Source of the DNA: Pseudorhodoferax sp965279475
Lineage (GTDB): Bacteria > Pseudomonadota > Gammaproteobacteria > Burkholderiales > Burkholderiaceae_C
Reading direction: 5' to 3'
DNA: 64,000 nt
NCBI GenBank assembly: GCA_965279475.1
Contig: CBDIIA010000003.1
Span: 3,658,001-3,722,000 of the forward strand
Positions within the stretch are counted from its first letter, which is position 1, and each line of letters opens with the position of its first letter. The translations under genes were made by a program, and so were the position numbers. Below are positions 9,701-17,094 of this stretch, in pieces. The notes below the pieces were generated by a model, which saw only the letters and a list, made by a program, of their open reading frames with translations, was not told the DNA's origin and did no database searches.

Positions 9701-12690
9701 TGTGCGACGCCAAGCTCGGCGAGCCGGGCGAGGTCGAGCTGGTCGTCACCGCGAAGGACGCGGCCGGCAACAGCGTGCAGGCCGCGAGTTCGGTCTACGT
9801 CACGCGCCAGGGCGAGCTGTGGTTTGGCGGCGAGAACCACGACCGCATCGACCTCCTGCCCGAGAAGAAGAACTACCAGCCCGGCGAGACCGCCCGGCTG
9901 CAGGTGCGCATGCCGTTCCGCTTTGCCACCGCGCTGGTGACGGTGGAGCGCGAGGGCATCATCGAACGCCAGGTCGTGGAGCTCAACGGACAGGACCCGA
10001 CCCTCAGCCTGCAGGTCAAGGACGGCTGGGGCCCCAACGTCTACATCAGCGCGCTGGTACTGCGCGGCCGCCTGCGCGAGGTGCCCTGGTATTCGTTCTT
10101 CACCTGGGGCTTCAAGGCGCCGCGCGAGTGGTGGTCGGCGTTCTGGTACGAAGGCCGCGAGTACGTGGCCCCGACCGCGATGGTCGACCTGAGCAAACCT
10201 GCGTTCCGCCTCGGCCTGGCCGAGATCCGCGTGGGCACCAAGGCGCACCAGCTCGACGTGAAGGTGGCGGCCGACAAGGAGAGCTACACCGTGCGCGGCC
10301 AGGCCCGCGTGACCATCACCGCCAAGCTGCCGAACGGCCAGTCCGCCGCCGGTGCCGAGGTGGCGCTGGCCGCGGTCGACCAGGCGCTGCTGGAGCTGAT
10401 GCCCAACAGCAGCTGGAACCTGCTCGACGCGATGCTGCAGCGCCGCGCCTGGGGTGTTGAGACCTCGACCGCGCAGATGGAGATCATCGGGCGCCGGCAC
10501 TATGGCCGCAAGGCAGTGCCGGCCGGCGGCGGCGGTGGCCGCGGCCAGACGCGTGAGCTGCTCGACACGCTGCTGTTGTGGAACCCCAAGGTCGTGCTCG
10601 ACGCCAGCGGCCAGGCCGTGGTGACGGTGCCGCTGAACGACGCGTTGACCACGTTCAGAATAGTGGCCGTGGCCGATGCCGGCACCCAGCTGTTCGGCAC
10701 CGGCCAGACCTCGATCCGCGCCACGCAGGACCTGCAGATCATCAGCGGCCTGCCGCCGCTGGTGCGCGAGGACGACCAGTTCCGCGCGCAGTTCACGCTG
10801 CGCAACACCACGGCCAAGCCGATGAAGGTCGAGGTGGCGCCGCGCGCGACGCTGCTCGATTTGAAACCGCAGACCGTCGACATCCCTGGCGGCGAAGCCC
10901 GCGAGCTGGCCTGGGACGTGACGGCACCGGCGCAGCTGGCGCAGATCCGCACCGAGGCGATCCTGTGGGAGATCGAGGCCAAAGACACCGGCGGCACCGC
11001 GCGCGATGCGCTGAAGGCCAGCCAGCGCATCGTGCCGGCCGTGCCGCTGACGGTGCAGCAGGCCACGCTGGTGCAGCTCGACGGACCGTTCACGATGGAC
11101 GTGCAGGCGCCGGCCGATGCCCTGCCCGGCCGCGGCGGGCTGAAGATCGCGCTGCAGCCCCGGCTCGCCGAGGGCATGCCCGGTGTGCGCGACTGGTTCG
11201 CCAACTACCCGTTCATCTGCCTGGAGCAGAAGACCAGCAAGTCGGTCGGCCTGCGCGACGGCAAGCTGTGGCAGAGCGTGGTGGCGCAGATCCCCAACTA
11301 CCTCGATGCCGACGGCCTGGCCAACTACTTCCCGCCGCGCGAGGGCGAAGCCAACCGCGGCAGCGACGCGCTCACCGCCTACCTGCTGGCCGCCACCCAC
11401 GAGGCCGCGGCGCTGAACCCGGCCTTCGCGCTGCCCGACGAGGTGCGCGCGCCGATGGAGCGCGGCCTGATCGCCTTCGTCGAAGGCAAGCTGACCCGCG
11501 ACTTCTGGAGCCCGCGCAAGGACCTGGACATGCGCAAGCTGGCCGCGATCGAAGCCCTGTCGCGCTACGGCCGCGCGCAGGGCCGCATGCTGGCCAGCGT
11601 GACCATCGCACCGAACCAGTGGCCCACGCACACGGTGATCGACTGGCTGAGCATCCTGCGCCGCGTGGCCGACGTGCCGCAACGCGAGCAGCGCCTGGCC
11701 GAGGTCCAGCAGGTGCTGCGTTCGCGGATGAACTTCATCGGCACGAAAATGAACTTCAGCACCGAACGCGACGACTACTGGTGGTGGCTGATGGTCAACG
11801 GCGACGTCAACAGCGCGCGCCTGATGCTGGCCGTGATGGACGACCCGGCCTGGAAGGACGACATGGGCCGCCTGGCCAATGGCTTCATCGCCCGCCAGCA
11901 GGGCGGTGCCTGGCACACGACCACGGCCAACCTGTGGGGCGGCCTGGCGCTGGAGAAGTTCTCGGCCAAGTTCGAGGCGACGCCGGTGGCCGGCGTGACC
12001 CGTGCGACGCTGGCCGCGGCCACCGCCAACGTCGACTGGGCGAAGGTCGAGCGCATCAAGCCGAACGACACGGTCGGCCAACCGCACCAGAGCAGTTGGT
12101 TCGGTGCGCCGGCCTCGCCCGGCAACCTGCGCAACAACACCATGTTCCTGCCCTGGCCGCAGACGGGCAAGGACACACTGAACGTGGCCCAGGCCGGCAC
12201 CGGCAAGCCGTGGCTCACGGTGCAGTCGCTGGCCGCGGTACAGCTGAAGGCGCCGTTCGATGCAGGCTACAAACTCACCAAGACCATCACCCCGGTCGAG
12301 CAGGCCGTGGCCGGCAAGTACAGCCGCGGCGACGTGGTGCGCATCACGCTCGAAGTCAACGCCTCGGCCGACATGACCTGGGTTGCGCTGAGCGACCCGA
12401 TCCCCGGCGGCGCCACCATCCTCGGCAGCGGCCTGGGTCGCGATTCGCAGATCGCCACGCAAGGCGAGAAGCGCGGCGGCTCCGGCTGGCCCGCATTCGA
12501 GGAACGCAGCTTCGAGGCCTTCCGCAGCTACTACGCCTACCTGCCCAAGGGCACGGTGAAGACCGAGTACACGGTGCGCCTCAACAACGTCGGCGACTTC
12601 GCCTTGCCGCCGACCCGGGTCGAGGCCATGTATGCGCCCGAGATGTTCGGCGAGCTGCCGAACGCGCGGGTGAAGGTGGAGGCGAAGTGA
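6736..12690 (+). CDS. Bacterial alpha-2-macroglobulin (YfhM-like), periplasmic protease trap
   Basis: A 1984-residue secreted protein. The chosen start is a GTG with TGGAG six bases upstream; no in-frame ATG fits. It opens a signal peptide (basic start, then AAAALAFLACGVHA) probably cleaved after VHA. The thioester motif CLEQ is at residues 1495-1498, so this is the thioester-bearing class that traps proteases covalently. A glycine-rich stretch lies near residue 1261. Repeated beta-rich MG domains and the C-terminal receptor-like region follow family order. The lack of a lipobox suggests a soluble periplasmic form. In most genomes the next gene is pbpC; here a 1.8-kb module intervenes. The last codon and stop are AAG TGA, so a GTG overlaps the stop. 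Confidence 0.9.
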   Translation: MPFQQRFKQRCAAAALAFLACGVHALQITTLSPQGEVAQVRQLVARFDESAVTFGDPKATAPLSLTCSDADANRGTGRWNNAREWVYVFENDLPPGVRCSVTARPGFQSPQNKDITGTTSFAFNTGGPFVQSTRPYAGGGAIDEEQFFILRLNGPATLASVQANVWCAIEGLGERVPVRLLDGADRDALLKAQNMDKDAARDPLRIVTLACNRRFTPSAKLQIVFGKGVATPSGVANTVEKRFGFQVREPFSASFSCERENAQAACLPILPMSLQFNSPVPRKLAEAIRLKGGKEPVAPEIAQEGDDLVNNLTFNPPFAERAKYSIELPKDFKDASGRPLRNADNFPLAVATGPMPPLAKFAAAPFGIVERFAEPDGTAMLPVTLRNVETMLPLAGLNVAAPTAANAPKVSDLQPRSDAEIIAWFRKVQRYNQSTVARKQAQADVKAPLPRALDAEGKEYVQTRMVSLLAGQAGVKSMDMPKPSQDDPRPFEVVGIPLAPGFHVLEISSKRLGLSLLDERYGPDRTMVVRTSALVTNLGVHFKLGRENAIAWVTSLDKGKPVPNATVRVSDCRGKEVAKGTTDAQGVATLQGISPDMSDCGSEDEDNARAYFVSARARDASGVEDMAFTWSDWNRGIEPWRFNVPTSRDPNPDERAHTIFDRTLLRAGETVSMKHLVRSETSRGLGLPGALPDVLQITHTGSGQQYTQPIVWRKTATGGQSAENTFQVPPAAKLGVYEVALRGGRDKERSLESGQFRVEEFRLPVLEGRVVPTDKKPLVNVASVPTDVQVNYVAGGGAANLPVRVSALVRSKVLQFPDFDAFSFAPPRERKDTTSTGEEEPAAADGPRVIADKLPLTLDRNGGGKLAIDKVPTSKQPQELLLEASYADPNGEVQTLRSTSTLWPAGVVAGIKTEGWVSTAQQIRFQALALDLTGKPQADVALEVKAFARIVTTSRKRMVGGFYTYDNKTSTKELGSVCSGKSDARGLLLCDAKLGEPGEVELVVTAKDAAGNSVQAASSVYVTRQGELWFGGENHDRIDLLPEKKNYQPGETARLQVRMPFRFATALVTVEREGIIERQVVELNGQDPTLSLQVKDGWGPNVYISALVLRGRLREVPWYSFFTWGFKAPREWWSAFWYEGREYVAPTAMVDLSKPAFRLGLAEIRVGTKAHQLDVKVAADKESYTVRGQARVTITAKLPNGQSAAGAEVALAAVDQALLELMPNSSWNLLDAMLQRRAWGVETSTAQMEIIGRRHYGRKAVPAGGGGGRGQTRELLDTLLLWNPKVVLDASGQAVVTVPLNDALTTFRIVAVADAGTQLFGTGQTSIRATQDLQIISGLPPLVREDDQFRAQFTLRNTTAKPMKVEVAPRATLLDLKPQTVDIPGGEARELAWDVTAPAQLAQIRTEAILWEIEAKDTGGTARDALKASQRIVPAVPLTVQQATLVQLDGPFTMDVQAPADALPGRGGLKIALQPRLAEGMPGVRDWFANYPFICLEQKTSKSVGLRDGKLWQSVVAQIPNYLDADGLANYFPPREGEANRGSDALTAYLLAATHEAAALNPAFALPDEVRAPMERGLIAFVEGKLTRDFWSPRKDLDMRKLAAIEALSRYGRAQGRMLASVTIAPNQWPTHTVIDWLSILRRVADVPQREQRLAEVQQVLRSRMNFIGTKMNFSTERDDYWWWLMVNGDVNSARLMLAVMDDPAWKDDMGRLANGFIARQQGGAWHTTTANLWGGLALEKFSAKFEATPVAGVTRATLAAATANVDWAKVERIKPNDTVGQPHQSSWFGAPASPGNLRNNTMFLPWPQTGKDTLNVAQAGTGKPWLTVQSLAAVQLKAPFDAGYKLTKTITPVEQAVAGKYSRGDVVRITLEVNASADMTWVALSDPIPGGATILGSGLGRDSQIATQGEKRGGSGWPAFEERSFEAFRSYYAYLPKGTVKTEYTVRLNNVGDFALPPTRVEAMYAPEMFGELPNARVKVEAK

Positions 12691-12719
12691 GCCGGATTGC
12701 CATGCGCCTCGGCCTGGCC
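12687..12719 (+). pseudogene. Possible leftover of the original pbpC start, cut off by the inserted module
   Basis: Immediately at the alpha-2-macroglobulin stop, a GTG overlapping it (GTGA) opens a frame reading V-S-R-I-A-M-R-L-G-L-A-L, typical of the start of a signal peptide or membrane anchor. The frame then runs into the antisense of vapC and loses coding character. It is where the pbpC start would be expected if the two genes had once been translationally coupled. This is an inference from position and composition only. Confidence 0.35.
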
Positions 12720-13121
12720 CTACCAGGTGGCCAGTGCCAGGCGATCAGGGACCTTGGCAAACGCCTTGTCGCGACTGACCAGCGTGGTGCCGCTCGACAC
12801 GGCATGCGCCGCGATCATCATGTCGAGATCGGCGAGCGTGATGCCCCTGGACTCCCAGCTCGCGCGCAACTCGCCGTAGCACCTGGCCACGGTGTCGTCC
12901 CACGGCAGGACATCGACGCGCAGCAGAAACTCCTGGATGCAGCGCAGCAGACGCGGGGAACGCCCGCCGCGGTGCCAGCCGTATTCCATCTCGGCCAGCG
13001 TCACACTCGAGATCGCCACATCGCCGATGGCAACGGACGCAAGCTGCTGCAGGAGCGCGGCGTCCTTGCCTCTGATCACGTAGCCGACGATGTTCGTGTC
13101 GAGCAGGTACCGACCGCTCAT
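12720..13121 (-). CDS. vapC: VapC toxin, PIN-domain ribonuclease
   Basis: A 133-residue PIN-domain protein with the four acidic catalytic residues in place: D8 (YLLDTN), E44 (LAEMEYG), D100 (LADLDMMIAAHA) and D118 (SRDKAF). VapC toxins are Mg-dependent RNases, often cutting initiator tRNA or rRNA. The start ATG overlaps the vapB stop (ATGA), the usual coupling. It runs opposite to its plus-strand neighbours and its stop lies 30 bp from the end of the alpha-2-macroglobulin gene. An alternative start three codons upstream is less likely. Confidence 0.93.
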   Translation of the reverse strand: MSGRYLLDTNIVGYVIRGKDAALLQQLASVAIGDVAISSVTLAEMEYGWHRGGRSPRLLRCIQEFLLRVDVLPWDDTVARCYGELRASWESRGITLADLDMMIAAHAVSSGTTLVSRDKAFAKVPDRLALATW

Positions 13122-13372
13122 TCGCGCCAACCCTCGAACGGGTCGCGCGACGTGCGGGTCTGCTTGCGGTCGGCCAGGAACTCATCGGCTCCAGCGTTGT
13201 CGGCCACCGCGTCGAGAAAACCTTGCCAGTCGGTGGGCTTGCGCGACAGCACCACGTCGCCGGTGACCGGGTCACGTCGGATGAATACCTCCGACTCGGC
13301 AAAACGGAAGTCGCGCGGCAGACGTACCGCTTGGCTGCGGCCGGTGACGAAAACTTTGGCGGTCTGGGGCAT
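13118..13372 (-). CDS. vapB: VapB antitoxin, AbrB/SpoVT-type
   Basis: An 84-residue antitoxin starting MPQTAKVFVTGRSQAVRLP, the AbrB/MazE-like swapped-hairpin DNA-binding motif of VapB, with the acidic/basic C-terminal tail (ending DPFEGWRE) that wraps the toxin. The frame is open up to 13441, but a promoter at 13402-13435 would start transcription inside that extension, which supports the ATG at 13372. It is first in the operon, with vapC overlapping by 4 bp. Confidence 0.9.
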   Translation of the reverse strand: MPQTAKVFVTGRSQAVRLPRDFRFAESEVFIRRDPVTGDVVLSRKPTDWQGFLDAVADNAGADEFLADRKQTRTSRDPFEGWRE

Positions 13373-13401
13373 GGGTACAGCTGTCGAGAGATCTTGATAA
13401 C

Positions 13402-13435
13402 TATCATGATACATACCAAAGATCTTCGTTGTCAA
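13402..13435 (-). promoter_or_regulatory. vapBC promoter with palindromic operator
   Basis: On the minus strand a consensus -35 TTGACA (13435-13430) and TATCAT (13411-13406) are spaced 18 bp. The -10 lies inside the perfect palindrome TATCATGATA (13402-13411), a natural binding site for a VapBC autorepressor. The expected transcript start, near 13398, is 26 bases ahead of the vapB ATG. Confidence 0.6.
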
Positions 13436-13495
13436 TTGCATTTGATCGACGCAGAAATTGTCTCAGACAGCTTAAAAGACAAATGAATTTAAATG

Positions 13496-13538
13496 ATTTT
13501 CATAGTAAATTGCAAATTTTATGAATAACTATGAAAAT
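13496..13538. repeat. 11-bp inverted repeat around the nucleotidyltransferase start codon
   Basis: ATTTTCATAGT (13496-13506) and ACTATGAAAAT (13528-13538) are perfect inverted copies flanking 21 bp that contain the ATG at 13521. It lies in an unusually AT-rich block (about 13380-13540) unlike the rest of the window. It could be an operator or an mRNA hairpin that controls initiation. Slightly upstream TGTCTCAGACA (13459-13469) is a small palindrome. Confidence 0.55.
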
Positions 13539-14522
13539 GCCGATTTTGCGGAGATGACCGAAGCGCAGACGCGCCAGTACATCGACGCAGAGGCGGCCTG
13601 GCGCGCTCTGGAGCAAGCGCGCCAGGCCGCCCTGGAAGTGCGCGGGTCGATGATGTGGCGCACGCAAGGCACACGGCGTTACCTGGTGCGCGTCTCGGCA
13701 ACCGGCGGGCAGACCTCGCTCGGCCCTGCATCGCCGGAGAACGAGCAGATCTACGAGCGGTTCATGTCGCGAAAGACCGTGGCCGAGGCGCGCCACAAGC
13801 AGTTGCGCGACGTCGTGCGCCAGCACGCACGTGTCAACCGCGCCCTGCGGGTGGGCCGCGTGCCCAACATGGTCGTGGACACGCTCCATGCGCTGGCGCA
13901 GGCCGGCCTGCAGCAGCACTTCGTGACGGTGGGCACGCACGCGCTCTACGCGTACGAGACGGCCTGCGGCGTGCGTGTGCAGACCGAAGCGACGGCCACG
14001 CAAGACATCGACCTGCTGCTGGACACCCGCAAGTACGTGAAGTTCGTGACGTCGATGCAGCGGCTGGACTCGTCGCTGCTCGGCATCTTCCAGAAAGTGG
14101 ACAAGACCTTCGCCCTGCGCGAGGACCAGAAATACACCGCCGTCAACGCGGCCGGGTTCGAGATCGACGTGATCCGCCGTGCCGCCCAGGATGGAGCGTC
14201 GGCCGACCCGCACCCCTTGCGCGTCTCCGCCTTCGACGACGATTTCTGGGCCGTGCAAGTTCCCAGCGGCCAGGCGCTGCTGGATGGAGGGCGCTTCACG
14301 CAGATGGTGGTGGCAGTCAGCGGGAACATGGCCATGATGCACGCCCCCTCACCCGACAGTTTCGTGCGCATCAAGCGGGCCATCGGGCAACGCGCGGACC
14401 GTGACCCATTGAAGGCTCGCAAGGACCTGATGCAGGCGGACGTGGTGCAGCGCTTGCTGGACGCGCACGGACTGCAGTACCACGTGAAGACTTCGACAGG
14501 TCGCAATGCCGACAACGCATGA
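13521..14522 (+). CDS. GSU2403-family nucleotidyltransferase-fold protein
   Basis: A 333-residue protein of the DNA polymerase beta-type nucleotidyltransferase fold, matching the pattern of the GSU2403 family. The core is FVTVGTHALYAYE followed by ATATQDIDLLLDT, with the Asp-x-Asp metal pair expected of an active transferase, near residues 160-165. The N-terminal third is helical and Arg/Gln-rich. The function of the family is unknown; related folds occur in abortive-infection (AbiEii-type) and other toxin systems. No clear ribosome site precedes the ATG at 13521; an in-frame ATG at 13554 has GCGGAG directly adjacent, too close to be ideal. The first dozen codons are AT-rich. It lies with vapBC in an apparent insertion between the alpha-2-macroglobulin gene and pbpC. 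Confidence 0.75.
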   Translation: MNNYENADFAEMTEAQTRQYIDAEAAWRALEQARQAALEVRGSMMWRTQGTRRYLVRVSATGGQTSLGPASPENEQIYERFMSRKTVAEARHKQLRDVVRQHARVNRALRVGRVPNMVVDTLHALAQAGLQQHFVTVGTHALYAYETACGVRVQTEATATQDIDLLLDTRKYVKFVTSMQRLDSSLLGIFQKVDKTFALREDQKYTAVNAAGFEIDVIRRAAQDGASADPHPLRVSAFDDDFWAVQVPSGQALLDGGRFTQMVVAVSGNMAMMHAPSPDSFVRIKRAIGQRADRDPLKARKDLMQADVVQRLLDAHGLQYHVKTSTGRNADNA

Positions 14523-14529
14523 GGCCGAC

Positions 14530-16890
14530 ATGAACTGCCTGTTCCCAGGAAAACTCAGGCTGTGCACCGCGCTGGCGCTGGGCCTGCATGTGGCCACCGC
14601 TTGCGCCCTGCCCGCCTTCGACGAAGTCCGTGCCGACTTCCGCCCCTCCGACACGCTGATCGTCGACCGCGACGGCGAGCCGCTGCAGCGCTTGCGCACC
14701 GATGCCAGCGTGCGGCGCGGCGAGTGGGTGGCGCTGGCCGACATCTCGCCGGCGCTGCGCACGGCGATGGTGCTGAGCGAGGACCGGCGGTTCTGGAAGC
14801 ACAGCGGGGTCGACTGGCAGGCGGCGTCTTCGGCGGCCTGGGGCAATCTGTGGAACAGCCGCACGCGCGGCGCGTCGACGCTGACGATGCAGCTGGCCGG
14901 GCTGCTGGACGGCGACTGGCGCCAGGCCGCGGGTGGGCGCAGCGTCACGCAGAAGCTCGGCCAGACGGTGGCCGCGCAGGTGCTGGACCGGCGCTGGCGC
15001 AAGGACCAGATCCTCGAGAGTTACCTGAACCTGGTGCCGTTCCGCGGCGAGATCGTTGGCATCGACGCCTTGTCGCGCACGCTGTTCGGCAAGGCCGCGC
15101 ATGGGCTGGATGCGCGCGAGGCGGCGGTGGCGGCGGCGCTGGTGCGCGGGCCGAATGCAAGCGTGGCGGTGGTCACGCGCAGGGCCTGCGACGTGCTGCG
15201 GACGATGGCGAAGAGCGATGCGGCTGCCGCCGCAAAGCCGGGCACACAGCCCGCCGGCAAGCAGGCGACGCCGGCATCGACGCCGGCACGCCAGGACGTC
15301 GACTGCCTGGGGCTGGAGCTCTTCACCGCGGGCGCATTGCAGCGCAAGGCCTTCGAGGCGAGCGAGGGCATTGCGCCGCATCTGGCGCGGCGGGTGTGGA
15401 AGGAAGTGCAGCGTTCCGCCGCCGGCACCGTACGCCCGATCCGCACCACGCTGCGCGCGCCGCTGCAGCGTTTTGCGGTGCAGACCTTGCAGCAGCAGTT
15501 GCGCGAGCTGCGCGGCCGGCATGTCGAGGACGGTGCCGTCGTCGTGCTCGACAACGCCAGCGGCGAGGTGCTGGCCTGGGTCGGCTCGTCGGGCGAACTG
15601 AGCGATGCCGCCGAGGTCGACGGCGTGCTGGCGCAGCGCCAGCCCGGCTCGACGCTCAAGCCCTTTCTCTACGCCCAGGCGATCGCCGAGAAGCGGCTGA
15701 CCGCCGCCTCGCTGCTGGAAGATGCGCCGACCCACATCCCGACCGCGGGCGGCCTGTACATCCCGCAGAACTACGACCGCAAGTTCAACGGCTGGGTGTC
15801 GGTGCGCAGCGCGCTCGGCGCCTCGCTCAACGTGCCGGCGGTGCGCACGCTGGTGATGGTGTCGCCCGACGCCTTTGCCCGCCAGATGCGGGCCCTGGGC
15901 ATGGGCCTGCCGCAGCCGGGCGACTACTACGGCTACAGCCTGGCACTGGGCAGCGCCGAGCTGTCGCTGCTGGCGCTGACCAATGGGTACCGGGCCCTGG
16001 CCAATGCCGGCCGCTTTGGCGAGACCCGGACACTGCTCGGCGCCGGGCCGGTCTTAGCGACCAGAACCGCAAGCCCGTCAACAGGACGCACCACGCCGCG
16101 GTCGACCGCTCCCGGCGACAGGGCCGGCGTGCAGGCGCTCGACGCGCGGGCCGCCTTCATCGTCGGCGACATCCTGTCCGACGGCAACGCCCGCGCCCGC
16201 ACCTTCGGCACCGACAGCGTGCTGAACACCCGCTTCTGGACGGCGGTGAAAACCGGCACCAGCAAGGACATGCGCGACAACTGGGCCGTGGGCTGGTCGC
16301 AGCGCTACACGGTCGGTGTCTGGGTCGGCAACGCCGCTGGCGGGCCGATGTGGGACGTGAGCGGCACCAGCGGCGCAGCGCCGGTCTGGGCGCAGGTGAT
16401 GCAGTTCCTGCACCGCCACGAAGCCAGCCGCGCACCGCTGCCCCCGCCCGGCCTCGTCGCCACGCCGGTGCGGTTCGGCGACGACCTCGAAGCGGCACGC
16501 AGCGAGTGGTTCCTGCCCGGCACTGGCCAACCCGTGATCACCCGCAGCGATGCAGCGGCCGGCGCCCGTGCCCGAGCCGTGTCGGATGCGGCCGCCCGCC
16601 CACGCATCACCGCACCGGCCGCCGGCACCATCGTCGCGCTGGATCCGGACATCCCGCCGCGCCACCAGCGGCTGGCCTTCACCGGCGAAGGCGCGGACCT
16701 GCGCTGGCGCATCGACGGCAAGCCGCTCGGGCGGGGCACGTCCGTGCCCTGGCTGCCCTGGCCAGGGCGGCACCAGGTGCAACTGGTCGACGCACGCGGC
16801 GCGGTGCTGGACGAGATCCGCATCGAGGTGCGCGGTGCCGGCGTGCGCGAGACGGCAAAGACGCCGGCACGGCGGCCACCGGCTTCTTGA
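14530..16890 (+). CDS. pbpC: Penicillin-binding protein 1C (transglycosylase/transpeptidase)
   Basis: A 786-residue bifunctional peptidoglycan synthase. After an N-terminal hydrophobic anchor come the GT51 transglycosylase domain (catalytic E84 in SEDRRFWKH), then the transpeptidase domain with S374-T-L-K377, the KTG box at K574, and a C-terminal BiPBP_C beta domain. The start at 14530 has GAGG five bases ahead. That ribosome site overlaps the stop of the nucleotidyltransferase gene, so expression is now tied to the inserted module; an ATG at 14506 has no such site. A Thr/Pro/Arg-rich stretch (about 16060-16125) is an unusual linker. PBP1C normally partners alpha-2-macroglobulin for repair after envelope attack. 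Confidence 0.93.
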   Translation: MNCLFPGKLRLCTALALGLHVATACALPAFDEVRADFRPSDTLIVDRDGEPLQRLRTDASVRRGEWVALADISPALRTAMVLSEDRRFWKHSGVDWQAASSAAWGNLWNSRTRGASTLTMQLAGLLDGDWRQAAGGRSVTQKLGQTVAAQVLDRRWRKDQILESYLNLVPFRGEIVGIDALSRTLFGKAAHGLDAREAAVAAALVRGPNASVAVVTRRACDVLRTMAKSDAAAAAKPGTQPAGKQATPASTPARQDVDCLGLELFTAGALQRKAFEASEGIAPHLARRVWKEVQRSAAGTVRPIRTTLRAPLQRFAVQTLQQQLRELRGRHVEDGAVVVLDNASGEVLAWVGSSGELSDAAEVDGVLAQRQPGSTLKPFLYAQAIAEKRLTAASLLEDAPTHIPTAGGLYIPQNYDRKFNGWVSVRSALGASLNVPAVRTLVMVSPDAFARQMRALGMGLPQPGDYYGYSLALGSAELSLLALTNGYRALANAGRFGETRTLLGAGPVLATRTASPSTGRTTPRSTAPGDRAGVQALDARAAFIVGDILSDGNARARTFGTDSVLNTRFWTAVKTGTSKDMRDNWAVGWSQRYTVGVWVGNAAGGPMWDVSGTSGAAPVWAQVMQFLHRHEASRAPLPPPGLVATPVRFGDDLEAARSEWFLPGTGQPVITRSDAAAGARARAVSDAAARPRITAPAAGTIVALDPDIPPRHQRLAFTGEGADLRWRIDGKPLGRGTSVPWLPWPGRHQVQLVDARGAVLDEIRIEVRGAGVRETAKTPARRPPAS

Positions 16891-16999
16891 ACGGTGGGCG
16901 GCGTTCGCCCGATCTCAGCAGTTGTCTTATGACTGGCCGCGCGTGCGGCCGGGCTGTGATCGTGGCGGCAGTGCAACCTAACCCCTGGTATTCCCCACG

Positions 17000-17057
17000 T
17001 TGACATCGCCTCCGGCCGCCATGCAGAATGCCTGCGCGTTGTATGTCGTCATACAAC
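17000..17057 (+). promoter_or_regulatory. Promoter with GntR-like operator ahead of the lactonase gene
   Basis: TTGACA (17000-17005) and CAGAAT (17024-17029) are spaced 18 bp. Just downstream, 17038-17057 is a perfect inverted repeat GTTGTATG-TCGT-CATACAAC that would cover the transcript start. TTGTAT/ATACAA half-sites are typical of GntR-family repressors. The rest of the 16891-17094 gap shows nothing else clear. Confidence 0.5.
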
Positions 17058-17094
17058 TAGTGCGACACCAACATCGACAAGACCGGGGGACAAC

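Noticed and set aside
6730..12462. A 1910-codon open frame on the minus strand
   Set aside because: It is the antisense of the alpha-2-macroglobulin gene. Long antisense frames are expected at this GC content; it is very rich in His, Arg and Gly, and it has no motif.
14506..14529. Longer pbpC start at ATG 14506
   Set aside because: It lies inside the nucleotidyltransferase gene without a ribosome site, whereas the ATG at 14530 has GAGG at the right distance and begins the membrane anchor.
14371..15735. A 454-codon minus-strand open frame opposite pbpC
   Set aside because: Antisense shadow of the transglycosylase domain with repeat-like Arg/His/Gln content.
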